Counted from the first letter of the stretch, positions 1 to 7,537 are shown. The stretch is DNA of 29,108 nucleotides from Bacillota bacterium (GCA_023435435.1 JAEYRW010000172.1:1-29108), one strand, 5' to 3'. Translations and numbers: made by a program. Notes: generated by a model not told the origin, from the sequence alone.

Positions 1-162
1 GGGGAGGTGCTCCTTCCTTCGATCGTGTCGGTGGACGACCGGGGCAGCGTTCACGTCGGGCGCGAGGCCCAGCGGCGCCTGCTGACCGACGCCGGCCACA
101 CCGTCTACTCCGTCAAGCGCTTCATGGGGCGGGGCGCCGCCGACGGACAAATGATATTATGA
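1..162 (+). pseudogene. Hsp70/DnaK-family fragment, 5' end outside window, abruptly truncated
   Basis: Frame 1 is open from the first base and encodes 53 residues before a TGA. The stretch LLPSIVSVDD, then VGREAQRR, then TVYSVKRFMGRG matches the N-terminal nucleotide-binding domain of Hsp70-type chaperones (DnaK/HscA), where LPSVV, VG-x-x-A and the SVKRFMGR motif occur in this order and spacing. A full Hsp70 continues for roughly 500 residues more, but here similarity stops after GRGAADGQ and a stop follows within four codons. The fragment converges on pyk. It could be a decayed gene, a deletion product or a chimeric contig end. The family assignment is fairly secure, the pseudogene status is not, and which Hsp70 paralogue it was cannot be told. 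Confidence 0.55.
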
Positions 163-181
163 TCACCCAGTTTGGAATTCT

Positions 182-224
182 CAAGGGCATCAGCCCTTGC
201 GCGGAGTCCGGGGCAGAGCCCCGG
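182..224. repeat. Tandem-hairpin element between Hsp70 fragment and pyk
   Basis: Two perfect short inverted repeats lie side by side. CAAGGGC (182-188) pairs with GCCCTTG (193-199) across the loop ATCA, and CCGGGGC (208-214) pairs with GCCCCGG (218-224) across AGA. The architecture resembles the multi-hairpin GGGGCTCTGCCCC-type intergenic repeats I recall from many GC-rich bacterial genomes. It sits just after the pyk stop codon and after the stop of the opposing fragment, so it could end transcription or protect 3' ends. Neither strand has a U tract, so a classical intrinsic terminator is not supported. Confidence 0.55.
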
Positions 225-239
225 CGTTCTCCCCGTCCC

Positions 240-1655
240 CTACACCTTCTCGGCCTTGAGCATATTGGTCATGCCGTCGACGTTGATGGGTCCGGCGGTG
301 ATGACCACGGTATCGCCGAGGTTTGTGAGGCTGCTGGACTTGGCGCAGGCGATGGCGTGGCGGAAGAGGTCGTCGACGGAATTCTGCACGAGGGCGATCA
401 TGGGATAGACGCCCCAACTGAGGGCGAGCTGGTGGTAGACCTTGGCGTTGGGGGTTGCGCCGATGATGATCTGGCGGGGCCTGTGGGCGGAGAGCCTGCG
501 GGCGGAAAAGCCGGAGGTGGTATCGGCGATGATGAGCTTGGCGTCGAGCTGCTCGGCGGTAATGCACGCCGCGGCGGCGATGGCGTCGGTAATGTCGGTG
601 GCATCGACGTCGCAGGGCTCAAGCGCGGGCGCGTTGCCGGACCGGATGTCCGCCTCGGCCTGGTTGATGATGCGCGCCATGGTGCGCACGACGAGGGCGG
701 GGTGGGCGCCCGCGGCGGTTTCACCGGAGAGCATGACGGCGCTGGCGCCGTCGAAGACGGCGTTTGCCACGTCGGTAATCTCGGCGCGGGTGGGCGTCGA
801 CGACTTGATCATGGACTCGAGCATCTGGGTGGCGACGATGGCGGGCTTGCCCGCGCGGTAACAGGAGCGGATGAACCGCTTCTGGATGCCCGGAATGCGC
901 TCGAAGGCGACCTCGACGCCCATATCGCCCCGGGCGACCATGATGCCGTCGGCGGCCTTGAGAATCTCGTCGATGTTTTCGATGCCCTCTTCATTTTCGA
1001 TCTTGGCGATGATGCGGATCTTTTGGCCGCCGTGGTAGTCGAGGTGCCGCCTGATCTGCAAAACGTCCTCGGCGCGCCGGACGAACGAGGCGGCAACGAA
1101 ATCGACGTCCATATTGACGCCGAAGGCCAAGTCATCCTTGTCGCGCTGGGAGAGATAGGGCATCTCGAGGCGCGCGTCGGGCACGTTGACGCCCTTCTGG
1201 GTCCCGATGCGGCCGCCGTACTCCACCTCGCACCGGATGTCGTCGGACTTGATCTCGCGCACGACGAGCCGGACGCTGCCGTCGTCGATGAGGATGTGCT
1301 GGCCCGGCTTCATCTTCCGGGGCAGCTCCGGATAGTTCATGGTGGCGATGGAGCTGTCGCCCACCACCTCGCGGGAGGTGATGGTGAACGCCGCGCCCTC
1401 GGAAACTTCCGCGAAGCCGTCCTTGACCACCCCCAGCCGGATCTCCGGTCCGCGGGTGTCCAGAAGTACGGCGGCGGGCACGCCCAGCCGGTCGCGCGCG
1501 GCGCGGAAGGTATCGATGCGCGCCTTGTGCTCGTCGTGGTTGCCGTGGGACATGTTGATGCGCGCGACGTTCATTCCGCTTCTGAGCATATCGTCCATGA
1601 TCAATTCCGTGCTGCTGGCGGGGCCGAGCGTGCAGATGATCTTTGTTCTGAGCAT
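240..1655 (-). CDS. pyk: Pyruvate kinase
   Basis: This 471-residue protein catalyses the last step of glycolysis, moving phosphate from phosphoenolpyruvate to ADP in the cytoplasm. It shows the N-terminal TKIICTLGPAS motif, LLDTRGPEIR (about 64-73), the catalytic lysine in IIAKIENEEGIENI (K218, with E220), ARGDMGVE (about 241-248) and MLESMIKSSTPTRAEITDVANAVFDG in two halves around 279-303. Glu71 occupies the position that is Glu in K+-dependent enzymes and Lys in K+-independent ones, so K+ dependence is likely. Length fits the standard type; there is no C-terminal PEP-utiliser extension. The ATG follows AGGAGG by about six bases. It is transcribed alone, divergently from the lactonase cluster, from a palindromic promoter region. 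Confidence 0.97.
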   Translation of the reverse strand: MLRTKIICTLGPASSTELIMDDMLRSGMNVARINMSHGNHDEHKARIDTFRAARDRLGVPAAVLLDTRGPEIRLGVVKDGFAEVSEGAAFTITSREVVGDSSIATMNYPELPRKMKPGQHILIDDGSVRLVVREIKSDDIRCEVEYGGRIGTQKGVNVPDARLEMPYLSQRDKDDLAFGVNMDVDFVAASFVRRAEDVLQIRRHLDYHGGQKIRIIAKIENEEGIENIDEILKAADGIMVARGDMGVEVAFERIPGIQKRFIRSCYRAGKPAIVATQMLESMIKSSTPTRAEITDVANAVFDGASAVMLSGETAAGAHPALVVRTMARIINQAEADIRSGNAPALEPCDVDATDITDAIAAAACITAEQLDAKLIIADTTSGFSARRLSAHRPRQIIIGATPNAKVYHQLALSWGVYPMIALVQNSVDDLFRHAIACAKSSSLTNLGDTVVITAGPINVDGMTNMLKAEKV

Positions 1656-1666
1656 ATAGAACCTCC

Positions 1667-1694
1667 TTGAAATTGGCCGATGCTGTGCTATAAT
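1667..1694 (+). promoter_or_regulatory. SigA-type promoter for the lactonase cluster
   Basis: A TTGAAA -35 box (1667-1672) and a perfect TATAAT -10 box (1689-1694) are separated by 16 bp. TGC directly before the -10 makes it an extended -10 (TGn). Predicted transcription starts near 1701, giving a short leader with AAGGGGG seven bases before the ATG at 1722. The -10 lies in the left half of a 20-bp perfect palindrome shared with pyk. Confidence 0.75.
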
Positions 1695-1703
1695 TATAGC
1701 ACA
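1684..1703. promoter_or_regulatory. 20-bp perfect palindrome with opposed -10 boxes
   Basis: TGTGCTATAATTATAGCACA equals its own reverse complement. It holds TATAAT on the plus strand (1689-1694) and TATAAT on the minus strand (1698 down to 1693), each preceded by TGC as an extended -10. The minus-strand copy would start pyk mRNA near 1686, about 31 nt before its ATG. The minus-strand -35 region (about 1716-1721) is poor, so pyk would rely on the extended -10. The palindrome may also be an operator for a dimeric regulator; no such regulator is encoded next to it. Confidence 0.7.
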
Positions 1704-1721
1704 TGGGAAGGGGGATTCGTG

Positions 1722-2729
1722 ATGAAGGAATCGTTATATCTCTCCGCATACTCGTATCTCGACGGTACCTCGGGCGTTCTGCGCGCGGACTTCGACGAGG
1801 CCAAGGGGGAACTGTCCGTCACGGGCCGCCTCGCCCTCGACATGCCGGACTGGATTTCCGCGGACGGCCAGAGCCTGTTTGTGGCGCATGCCGCGCGCCC
1901 CCTGGCCGCCGCGCCCGAAACCATCCAGGAAAAAATCGACGGCGCGGCATTTTCCGTCGCCATGATTTCCCGGCCGGACTTTTCACTCTCCTGCGATATT
2001 CCGCTCATCGTTCACAACACCTGCCACATCCAGGCAAAGGGCGGCTGGCTGTTCGCCGCGGACTACGCGGCGGGCGAATTCGGCGCGCAGACGGGGGAAA
2101 CCGGGCGCGTCTACAAGCACGCGGGCACGGGTCCCAACGCCGCGCGGCAGGAGGCCCCCCACCCCCACAGCGTAAACCTCACCCCCGACGGAAAATACCT
2201 CGCGGTGTGCGATCTGGGCATCGACGCGGTGATGATGTACCCCTTCGACAAAAAAACCGGGCTCGGCGACCCCATCCGGCTGGACTGCCCGCCCGGCAGC
2301 GGCCCCAGACACATTGCGTTTACCGACAAGCACATGTACATCGTCTGCGAGCTCTCGAATCAAATTCTGCGCCGGGCGCTGACCGAAAACTTCCGCTTTG
2401 TGGACGCCAGGTCCACCCTCCCCAGGGGGTACACCGAGGAAAGCTACGCCGCGGCGATCCACTTCTCCCCCGACGGGCGCAGGCTCGGCGTTTCCAACCG
2501 GGGCCACGATTCCGTCGCCCTCTTTGACCTTCTGCCCGGCGGCGGGCTCGCGGAGCCGGTCTTCGTGGAGACCGTGCGCACTCCCCGGGAATTCGCGTTC
2601 TCCCCCTCCGGCCGCTGGATCCTCGGCGGCAGCCAGACCGAAGGCGTCGTCACCGCCACGCCCGCGCGCGCCGGGGGCAGGGCCAAGCCCATTTTGCCCG
2701 TGCGCAGCGCGTGCATGATTTTCCGCTGA
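1722..2729 (+). CDS. Lactonase-family beta-propeller protein (6-phosphogluconolactonase-like)
   Basis: The 335-residue protein has the signature of the seven-bladed beta-propeller lactonase family (YbhE/Pgl type, Pfam Lactonase): ADYAAGE (about 113-119), HPHSVNLTPDGKYLAVCDLG (147-166), GSGPRHIAF (192-200), IHFSPDGRRLGVSNRG and FAFSPSGRWILGG, each near a blade boundary. Family members hydrolyse 6-phosphogluconolactone or related sugar lactones, but many are uncharacterised and the true substrate is unknown. No signal peptide is seen, so it is probably cytoplasmic. I chose the ATG at 1722 because AAGGGGG lies seven bases upstream; an in-frame start at 1680 would fall before the promoter. It opens a cluster with M20, Cys-rich and GH32 genes. 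Confidence 0.85.
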   Translation: MKESLYLSAYSYLDGTSGVLRADFDEAKGELSVTGRLALDMPDWISADGQSLFVAHAARPLAAAPETIQEKIDGAAFSVAMISRPDFSLSCDIPLIVHNTCHIQAKGGWLFAADYAAGEFGAQTGETGRVYKHAGTGPNAARQEAPHPHSVNLTPDGKYLAVCDLGIDAVMMYPFDKKTGLGDPIRLDCPPGSGPRHIAFTDKHMYIVCELSNQILRRALTENFRFVDARSTLPRGYTEESYAAAIHFSPDGRRLGVSNRGHDSVALFDLLPGGGLAEPVFVETVRTPREFAFSPSGRWILGGSQTEGVVTATPARAGGRAKPILPVRSACMIFR

Positions 2730-2743
2730 AAGGACTGAAAAAA

Positions 2744-3841
2744 ATGCTTCTTGACACCCTCGTCCGCCACCGCCGGGCACTTCACAGAATTCCGGAGCTG
2801 ATGTACGATCTGCCCGAGACACAAAAATACGTGCTGGGCACCCTCGCGGGCCTCTCGTGCAAGGTAATCACCGTGGCCACCTCCGGCGTGCTCGCCTACT
2901 TTGACGCCGGGAAAGAGGAAACCACGCTCTTCCGCAGCGACATGGACGCACTGCCCGTGACCGAAAACACGAAAAACGATTTCCCGTCCGAGCATCCCGG
3001 TCGCATGCACGCCTGCGGCCACGACGGGCATATGGCAATGCTGCTGGCGTTCGCTCTCTGGGTCGAAGAAAACGTCAAGTCCTTGCCCCGCAACGTGCTT
3101 CTGGCCTTTCAACCCGCCGAGGAATCCGGCGGCGGCGGCGAGCAGATCGTTGAAAGCGGCTTTTTGGAAAAATACAATGTCACCCGGGCGTTCGCCATCC
3201 ATGTGGAGCCAAACCTACCCGCGGGCGTCGTCGCCTCCCGCCCCGGCCCGCTGATGGCCCGGGCCAGCGAGATTCTGCTCGAAATCGAGGGCAAGGCCGG
3301 ACACGCCGCCATTCCCGGCGCGGGAAACGACGCCCTGGCGGCCGCGGTGGACTTCGTATACGGCGCGTACCGCGCGGAGGCGGACATGGCGGCGGAAAGG
3401 CCTCACCGCATGAAGTTCTGCCAGCTCCAGGCGGGCAATTCAACCAACGTCGTCGCGGACGCGGCCCACGTCAAGGGCACGCTGCGCACTTACTCGGACG
3501 CGGATTATTCACACATGAAGGCGGCGCTTTTCTCCCTCGCCACGGGGGCGGAGGAGGAATACGGCGTCAAGTGCGATCTCACCGTGAAGGACGGCTATCC
3601 GGCGGTCATCAACGACGCGGGATTGCTTGAGGCGGCCAGCGCGCGCATGAAGATCGAAATGATTCCCGAGGCGAGTTTTCTGGGCGAGGATTTTTCCTAC
3701 TACGGCAGGAAGGTGCCCGCCGTGCTGTTCCGGGTGGGTCTCGGGACAGGCATTCCGCTGCACGCGGCGAATTTCGACTTTGACGAGGGCGCGCTGGTGG
3801 CGGGCGTGGCGCTTTACAAGGCCCTCGCGGAGATGGCATAA
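2744..3841 (+). CDS. M20-family metallo-amidohydrolase
   Basis: The 365-residue protein belongs to the M20 peptidase/amidohydrolase family (M20D-like: aminoacylase, IAA-amino acid hydrolase or N-acetyl-diaminopimelate deacetylase group), which removes acyl groups from amino acids or dipeptides with two metal ions. Visible ligands are C91 and H93 in MHACGHDGH, E126/E127 in QPAEES, H153 in FAIHVEP, and the late histidine in IPLHAANF. The small dimerisation domain starts near GKAGHAAIPG. It lacks a signal peptide. Its ATG follows AAAGGA, and the upstream gene ends 14 bases before it. Its stop overlaps the next start by one base, so coupled translation is likely. The substrate cannot be read from sequence. 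Confidence 0.88.
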   Translation: MLLDTLVRHRRALHRIPELMYDLPETQKYVLGTLAGLSCKVITVATSGVLAYFDAGKEETTLFRSDMDALPVTENTKNDFPSEHPGRMHACGHDGHMAMLLAFALWVEENVKSLPRNVLLAFQPAEESGGGGEQIVESGFLEKYNVTRAFAIHVEPNLPAGVVASRPGPLMARASEILLEIEGKAGHAAIPGAGNDALAAAVDFVYGAYRAEADMAAERPHRMKFCQLQAGNSTNVVADAAHVKGTLRTYSDADYSHMKAALFSLATGAEEEYGVKCDLTVKDGYPAVINDAGLLEAASARMKIEMIPEASFLGEDFSYYGRKVPAVLFRVGLGTGIPLHAANFDFDEGALVAGVALYKALAEMA

Positions 3842-4077
3842 TGCGCTGCGCCTGTCATGACTGCGGCGCGTACATGGCGCATTCCGAAAGCCTGACTTTG
3901 GGCTGCGTGTGCCCGGCCTGCGGGCGCCGCTGCACGGATTGCCTTGGCACGGGCACGCTGCTTTCCCGGGAGGATTTCAAAAAGCTCGCCGCCGATCCGT
4001 CGTTTGCGCGGGATTACGGCGCGGACGCGTTTTTCATTCCGCCGCCGGGCAAAGAGGGGGACGACTATGGCGACTGA
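3841..4077 (+). CDS. Small Cys-rich (zinc-ribbon-like) protein, unrecognised
   Basis: This 78-residue protein is not one I recognise. Its N-terminal half holds eight cysteines (C3, C5, C8, C22, C24, C27, C31, C34) in CxCxxC and CxCPxCxxxCxxC arrangements typical of zinc ribbons. The C-terminal half is acidic and proline-containing (FIPPPGKEGDD) with no cysteines. No signal peptide or membrane segment is visible. It begins in the stop codon of the M20 gene (TAATG) and its end overlaps the start of the GH32 gene by 11 bases, so it is locked into the cluster. That tight packing, together with coding that fits the intervening space exactly, is the main evidence that it is real. A metal-binding or partner role is only a guess. 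Confidence 0.72.
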   Translation: MRCACHDCGAYMAHSESLTLGCVCPACGRRCTDCLGTGTLLSREDFKKLAADPSFARDYGADAFFIPPPGKEGDDYGD

Positions 4078-5395
4078 AGGCGCGCGGACGTACCGCCCGA
4101 AATTTCACTACACCCCCGAAAAGGGCTGGATCAACGACCCCAACGGTCTTGTGTTCGACGGGGAGACCTATCACGTCTTTGCCCAACATTATCCCCACGA
4201 CGCGAAATGGGGCCCCATGCACTGGTCGCACGCCGTGAGCGGCGATCTTCTCCGCTTCCGCCATCTGCCCGTGGCCCTGTCCCCCGATAAAAACGGCATG
4301 TGCTTCTCCGGAAGCGCCTGCACCGTGGGCGGCAAAATCGCGCTGATGTACACCTCCCACGGGGAAACCGAGGCCCAGTCCGTTGCATTTTCGGACGACG
4401 GCATCGCGTTTATCCCCCATCCCGCAAACCCGGTGATCGAAAATCCGGGGTTGAAGGACTACCGCGACCCCAAGCTTTTTTGGAACGAAGCGCGCGGCAT
4501 GTATGGCGTTGCCGTGGCGGCGGGCGACCACGTGGCGTTTTTCGCTTCCAAGGACCTCGTTGCGTGGCAAAAGACGGGCGAATTTTCGGATCAGACCCGC
4601 GTGACGGGCATTCACGAGTGCCCGGACGTGTTCCCCCTCGCCGCGCCGGACGGCTCGACGGTTTACGCAATGATCGCCAGCATGATTTTGCCCGCGGGCG
4701 GCAACCGCACCCAGTACGTACTGGGCGACTTTGACGGCGACGCGTTCCGGCTCACGCGACCGTTCCCCGCGCCCGCGTGGATGGACGCCGGACCCGACGA
4801 TTACGCCCCCGTGACGTTCTACGGCACGCCCGCGCCCATCGCCATGGGCTGGGCGTCCAACTGGGCGTATGCCGACCGGCTCCCCACCGGCGATTACGCG
4901 GGCGCGCTCACATTCCCCCGCGCGCTTTCCCTCCTTGAGACAAAGATTGGACTTCGGCTCGCGCAAAGGCCTCTGGTGGATCCCATCACCGGCGCGTATG
5001 CCGCGGCAAGCACCCTTCCCGGCGAAAGCTTCCGGCTGAAAATCCGGGCGGAGGGCGACTTCCGCGTCCAACTCGCAAACGCCGGCGGCGAAGCCCTCTC
5101 GATCGCCTGCGAGGAGGGAACATTTATCCTTGACCGCCGAAAATCCGGCGAATGCGGCGCGGCTCCCGAAATCCTCGGCCCGGCGTTTGGCGTCGCGCGC
5201 GGGGGGCGCTGTCTGGACGGCCCCATCGAGATGGACGTGCTTTTCGACGTCTGCGTCCTCGAAGCCTTTGCCGACCGGGGCAGCTACGCCGCCACAATGC
5301 TTGCCTTCCCCACCTCCCCCTACGACCGCGTCGAGGCGGAGAACTGTCACGTCACAGTGGCCGCGCTCGAATCGCCGAATCAAAATTCCCGTTGA
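4067..5395 (+). CDS. Glycoside hydrolase family 32 (sucrose-6-phosphate hydrolase / fructosidase-like)
   Basis: The 442-residue protein carries all three GH32 hallmarks: WINDPNG (21-27, nucleophile D24), YRDPK (132-136, transition-state stabiliser D134) and HECPD (183-187, acid/base E184), plus FSGSA (80-84). GH32 enzymes cleave terminal fructosyl residues of sucrose, sucrose-6-phosphate or fructans. No signal peptide is seen, so an intracellular enzyme acting on imported sugar is likely. The five-bladed catalytic domain is followed by a C-terminal beta-sandwich ending in VLEAFADRGSYAATMLAFP, typical of the family. The ATG follows GAGGGGG inside the upstream gene. No sugar transporter or fructokinase lies in the window, so the exact substrate is open. 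Confidence 0.92.
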   Translation: MATEGARTYRPKFHYTPEKGWINDPNGLVFDGETYHVFAQHYPHDAKWGPMHWSHAVSGDLLRFRHLPVALSPDKNGMCFSGSACTVGGKIALMYTSHGETEAQSVAFSDDGIAFIPHPANPVIENPGLKDYRDPKLFWNEARGMYGVAVAAGDHVAFFASKDLVAWQKTGEFSDQTRVTGIHECPDVFPLAAPDGSTVYAMIASMILPAGGNRTQYVLGDFDGDAFRLTRPFPAPAWMDAGPDDYAPVTFYGTPAPIAMGWASNWAYADRLPTGDYAGALTFPRALSLLETKIGLRLAQRPLVDPITGAYAAASTLPGESFRLKIRAEGDFRVQLANAGGEALSIACEEGTFILDRRKSGECGAAPEILGPAFGVARGGRCLDGPIEMDVLFDVCVLEAFADRGSYAATMLAFPTSPYDRVEAENCHVTVAALESPNQNSR

Positions 5396-5416
5396 CCGTC
5401 CGGCGTTCCCGGGCGG
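5396..5416 (+). terminator. Hairpin directly after the GH32 stop codon
   Basis: CCGTCCGG (5396-5403) pairs with CCGGGCGG (5409-5416) over a five-base loop, with one G-U wobble. It begins at the base after the stop codon. No U tract follows, so it may stabilise the 3' end or act as a weak or factor-dependent terminator. The rest of the 148-bp gap before the next gene shows no convincing promoter or riboswitch. Confidence 0.35.
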
Positions 5417-5543
5417 CTGAATTGCATCTGCGCATTGCCAGAACACCGGAAAGGCCACCCAAGGTTACATAGAAATGATTCCGGATACTCCGTCGCGTAT
5501 ATCACATAATACTTCCACCCTTTGATTGACGGGGGTGACAGGC

Positions 5544-7457
5544 ATGTTTCTTCTGAATTCAGTCCTTGCCGCCAAATCGACCTATTACATGCTCGGCGCC
5601 GTGCTTCTTCTATCGGTCCTGTTTATTGCCGGGAAGGCGGCCCCCCAATGGAAAAGAATTTTTGTCTTTGTCACCATCGGTTACAACTTCGTTTACCTCG
5701 TCTGGCGCGCCGCCTTCACGCTGCCCGTCTCTCTCGGCATCGCGAGCACGGTCCTGAGCCTGCTGCTGCTCGTGGCGGAGCTCCTCGGCTTCTGGCAGTC
5801 GTCCATCTACCGCCTGCTGTTTGTGAAGGGGTACCACCGCGAGGAACATCCGCTGAGCGAGTGGGAAACCCCGCCCACCGTGGACGTCTTCATCGCCACC
5901 TATAACGAGGGCATGTCCATTCTGCGCAGAACCATCATCGCCTGCCTCAACCTCGATTATCCCGCCGACCGGATTCAAATCCACCTCTGTGACGACGGAC
6001 ATCGGGCCGAGGCGCGCGCACTCTGCGAGGAACTGGGCATCCATTACATCACAAGGCCGGACAACCTCCACGCCAAGGCGGGGAACCTCAACAACGCCCT
6101 CGCGCAAACGAGCGGTGATTTCGTGATGCTGCTGGACGCGGACATGATGCCCAAGTCGAGCTTCCTGCAAAAAACGGTGGGCGCCTTCATGGACGACGGG
6201 GTTGGCTTTGTGCAGACGCCGCAGATGTTTTTCAACCCCGACCCGTTCCAGTTCAACCTCCACCTCAACCAGAGAATTCCCAACGAGCAGGATTTCTTCA
6301 TGATGGACATCCAGGCGGGCCGCGCGAGCTACAACGCCGTTCTGCACGTCGGCACCAACGCGGTGTTCCGCAGATCCGCCCTCGAGGCGATTGGCGGAAT
6401 CCCCACGGGCACCATCACGGAGGACATGGCGACCGGCATGCTTTTACAGGCCAAGGGCTACCGTTCCGTATTCATCCGCGAGGTTTTGTGCACCGGCCTT
6501 TCCGTCGAGAGCTTCCACGACCTCATCCGCCAGCGCGAGCGCTGGTGCCGCGGAAACATCCAGGTGACCAAGAAATGGAGCCCGTTCACCGCGAAGGGAT
6601 TGAGCCTGGCCCAGCGGGTTATCTACATTGACGGCCTGCTCTACTGGTTTTTCGGCGTACAGAAGATCATCTACATTCTCTCGCCTCTCGCGTTTCTCCT
6701 TTTCGGCACCGTCATCCTCAGCACCTCGGTCAATCAGCTTCTGCTCTTCTGGCTTCCCTCGTACCTGGCCTCCCTTCTCTCCTACCGCCTGCTGAGCAAC
6801 AAGAGCCGCTCGATGACTTGGAGCCACATTTACGAGGTCGCCATGGCGCCGTATCTTGCCATCGCGGCGCTCATGGAGGCGCTCTTTTCGCGGCCGATTC
6901 CCTTCCGCGTCACGCCCAAGGGCCTGAGCGCGGCAAAAACCACTTTCGCTTTCCGCACCGCGCTTCCCTACATCGCGCTTCTTGGGCTGACCTTCGCGGG
7001 CTGGACCATAACCGATTTCCGCCTGATCGGCGGACAGACGGACGCGGGGAGCGTTCTTATCAACGTGGGTTGGTCGTTTTACAACGTCATCGCCATTGTC
7101 ATGAGCATTCTTGTCTGCATCGAGCGGCCGCGCGAGCGGATTGCCGAACGGGTCTCGGCGGGCACGGCGGTGGATGTGCACATCGACGGCATACCCGCTT
7201 GCCGGATCGTGGACATCTCCGAAACCGGCGCGAAGCTCGAATGCGACATGCCCGAGGATGGCGTGACCACCGGCGCGGATGTGCGGCTCGAGTCAAACCT
7301 CATCGGGCAAATTGAGGGAAGAATTGTCTGGAAGAGACGCGAAAACGGCAAGACGGCCCTGGGAATCAAGTTCGCCCAGTATTCCACGGAGATCTACAAA
7401 AAGGTCATGAAGATCATCGCCGACGAGAACAAGGGCTATCACGACAACCATACATAG
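5544..7457 (+). CDS. BcsA-like membrane glycosyltransferase with C-terminal PilZ domain
   Basis: The 637-residue protein is a processive family 2 glycosyltransferase of the bacterial cellulose synthase type. Four N-terminal hydrophobic stretches (about 17-90) precede the GT domain, which shows CDDGHR (149-154), LDADMM (D198/D200), TED (292-294) and QRERW (330-334), the D,D,D,Q(R)xRW signature. Further membrane helices follow (about 355-525). The C-terminal PilZ domain has RIAER (532-536, RxxxR) and DISETG (557-562, D-x-S-x-x-G), the known cyclic-di-GMP binding motifs. It therefore likely makes and exports a beta-glucan-like polymer under c-di-GMP control. No bcsB, bcsZ or cyclase gene is nearby. 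I chose ATG 5544 because GGGGGTGA sits just upstream; an in-frame TTG at 5526 is the alternative. Confidence 0.88.
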   Translation: MFLLNSVLAAKSTYYMLGAVLLLSVLFIAGKAAPQWKRIFVFVTIGYNFVYLVWRAAFTLPVSLGIASTVLSLLLLVAELLGFWQSSIYRLLFVKGYHREEHPLSEWETPPTVDVFIATYNEGMSILRRTIIACLNLDYPADRIQIHLCDDGHRAEARALCEELGIHYITRPDNLHAKAGNLNNALAQTSGDFVMLLDADMMPKSSFLQKTVGAFMDDGVGFVQTPQMFFNPDPFQFNLHLNQRIPNEQDFFMMDIQAGRASYNAVLHVGTNAVFRRSALEAIGGIPTGTITEDMATGMLLQAKGYRSVFIREVLCTGLSVESFHDLIRQRERWCRGNIQVTKKWSPFTAKGLSLAQRVIYIDGLLYWFFGVQKIIYILSPLAFLLFGTVILSTSVNQLLLFWLPSYLASLLSYRLLSNKSRSMTWSHIYEVAMAPYLAIAALMEALFSRPIPFRVTPKGLSAAKTTFAFRTALPYIALLGLTFAGWTITDFRLIGGQTDAGSVLINVGWSFYNVIAIVMSILVCIERPRERIAERVSAGTAVDVHIDGIPACRIVDISETGAKLECDMPEDGVTTGADVRLESNLIGQIEGRIVWKRRENGKTALGIKFAQYSTEIYKKVMKIIADENKGYHDNHT

Positions 7458-7501
7458 CGCGCGTTTGGGGCGACGCGTTCCCTTACGATGCCGCCCGCAA
7501 A

Positions 7502-7537
7502 GGAAGGGCCGCCCGGGTTTTCCCGGACGGCCCTTCC
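7502..7537. terminator. Strong hairpin between convergent genes (bidirectional terminator candidate)
   Basis: Two 16-base arms (7502-7517 and 7522-7537) pair with a single mismatch over a TTTT loop. The element lies between the stops of the BcsA-like gene (plus) and the HIT-like gene (minus), where a shared terminator is expected. Neither side has a good T tract, so termination efficiency is uncertain. Confidence 0.6.

Noticed and set aside
159..1670. 503-residue plus-strand frame opposite pyk
   Set aside because: It is a shadow of a well-conserved gene in GC-rich DNA, with Gly/Asp/Val-rich low-information sequence and no recognisable domain or ribosome binding site.
1703..2527. 274-residue frame from ATG 1703 overlapping the lactonase
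   Set aside because: Out of frame with the beta-propeller gene, Arg/Pro-rich and without domains; the proper ribosome binding site serves ATG 1722.
4034..5458. 474-residue minus-strand frame opposite GH32
   Set aside because: Antisense shadow; the plus strand has all three GH32 motifs and a good ribosome binding site.
5417..5543. Possible promoter or c-di-GMP riboswitch before the BcsA-like gene
   Set aside because: AT-rich stretches (TATATC, CATAAT near 5495-5510) have no -35 at proper spacing, and no GEMM-type conserved core was seen. CCGGAA/TTCCGG arms are too far apart to count.
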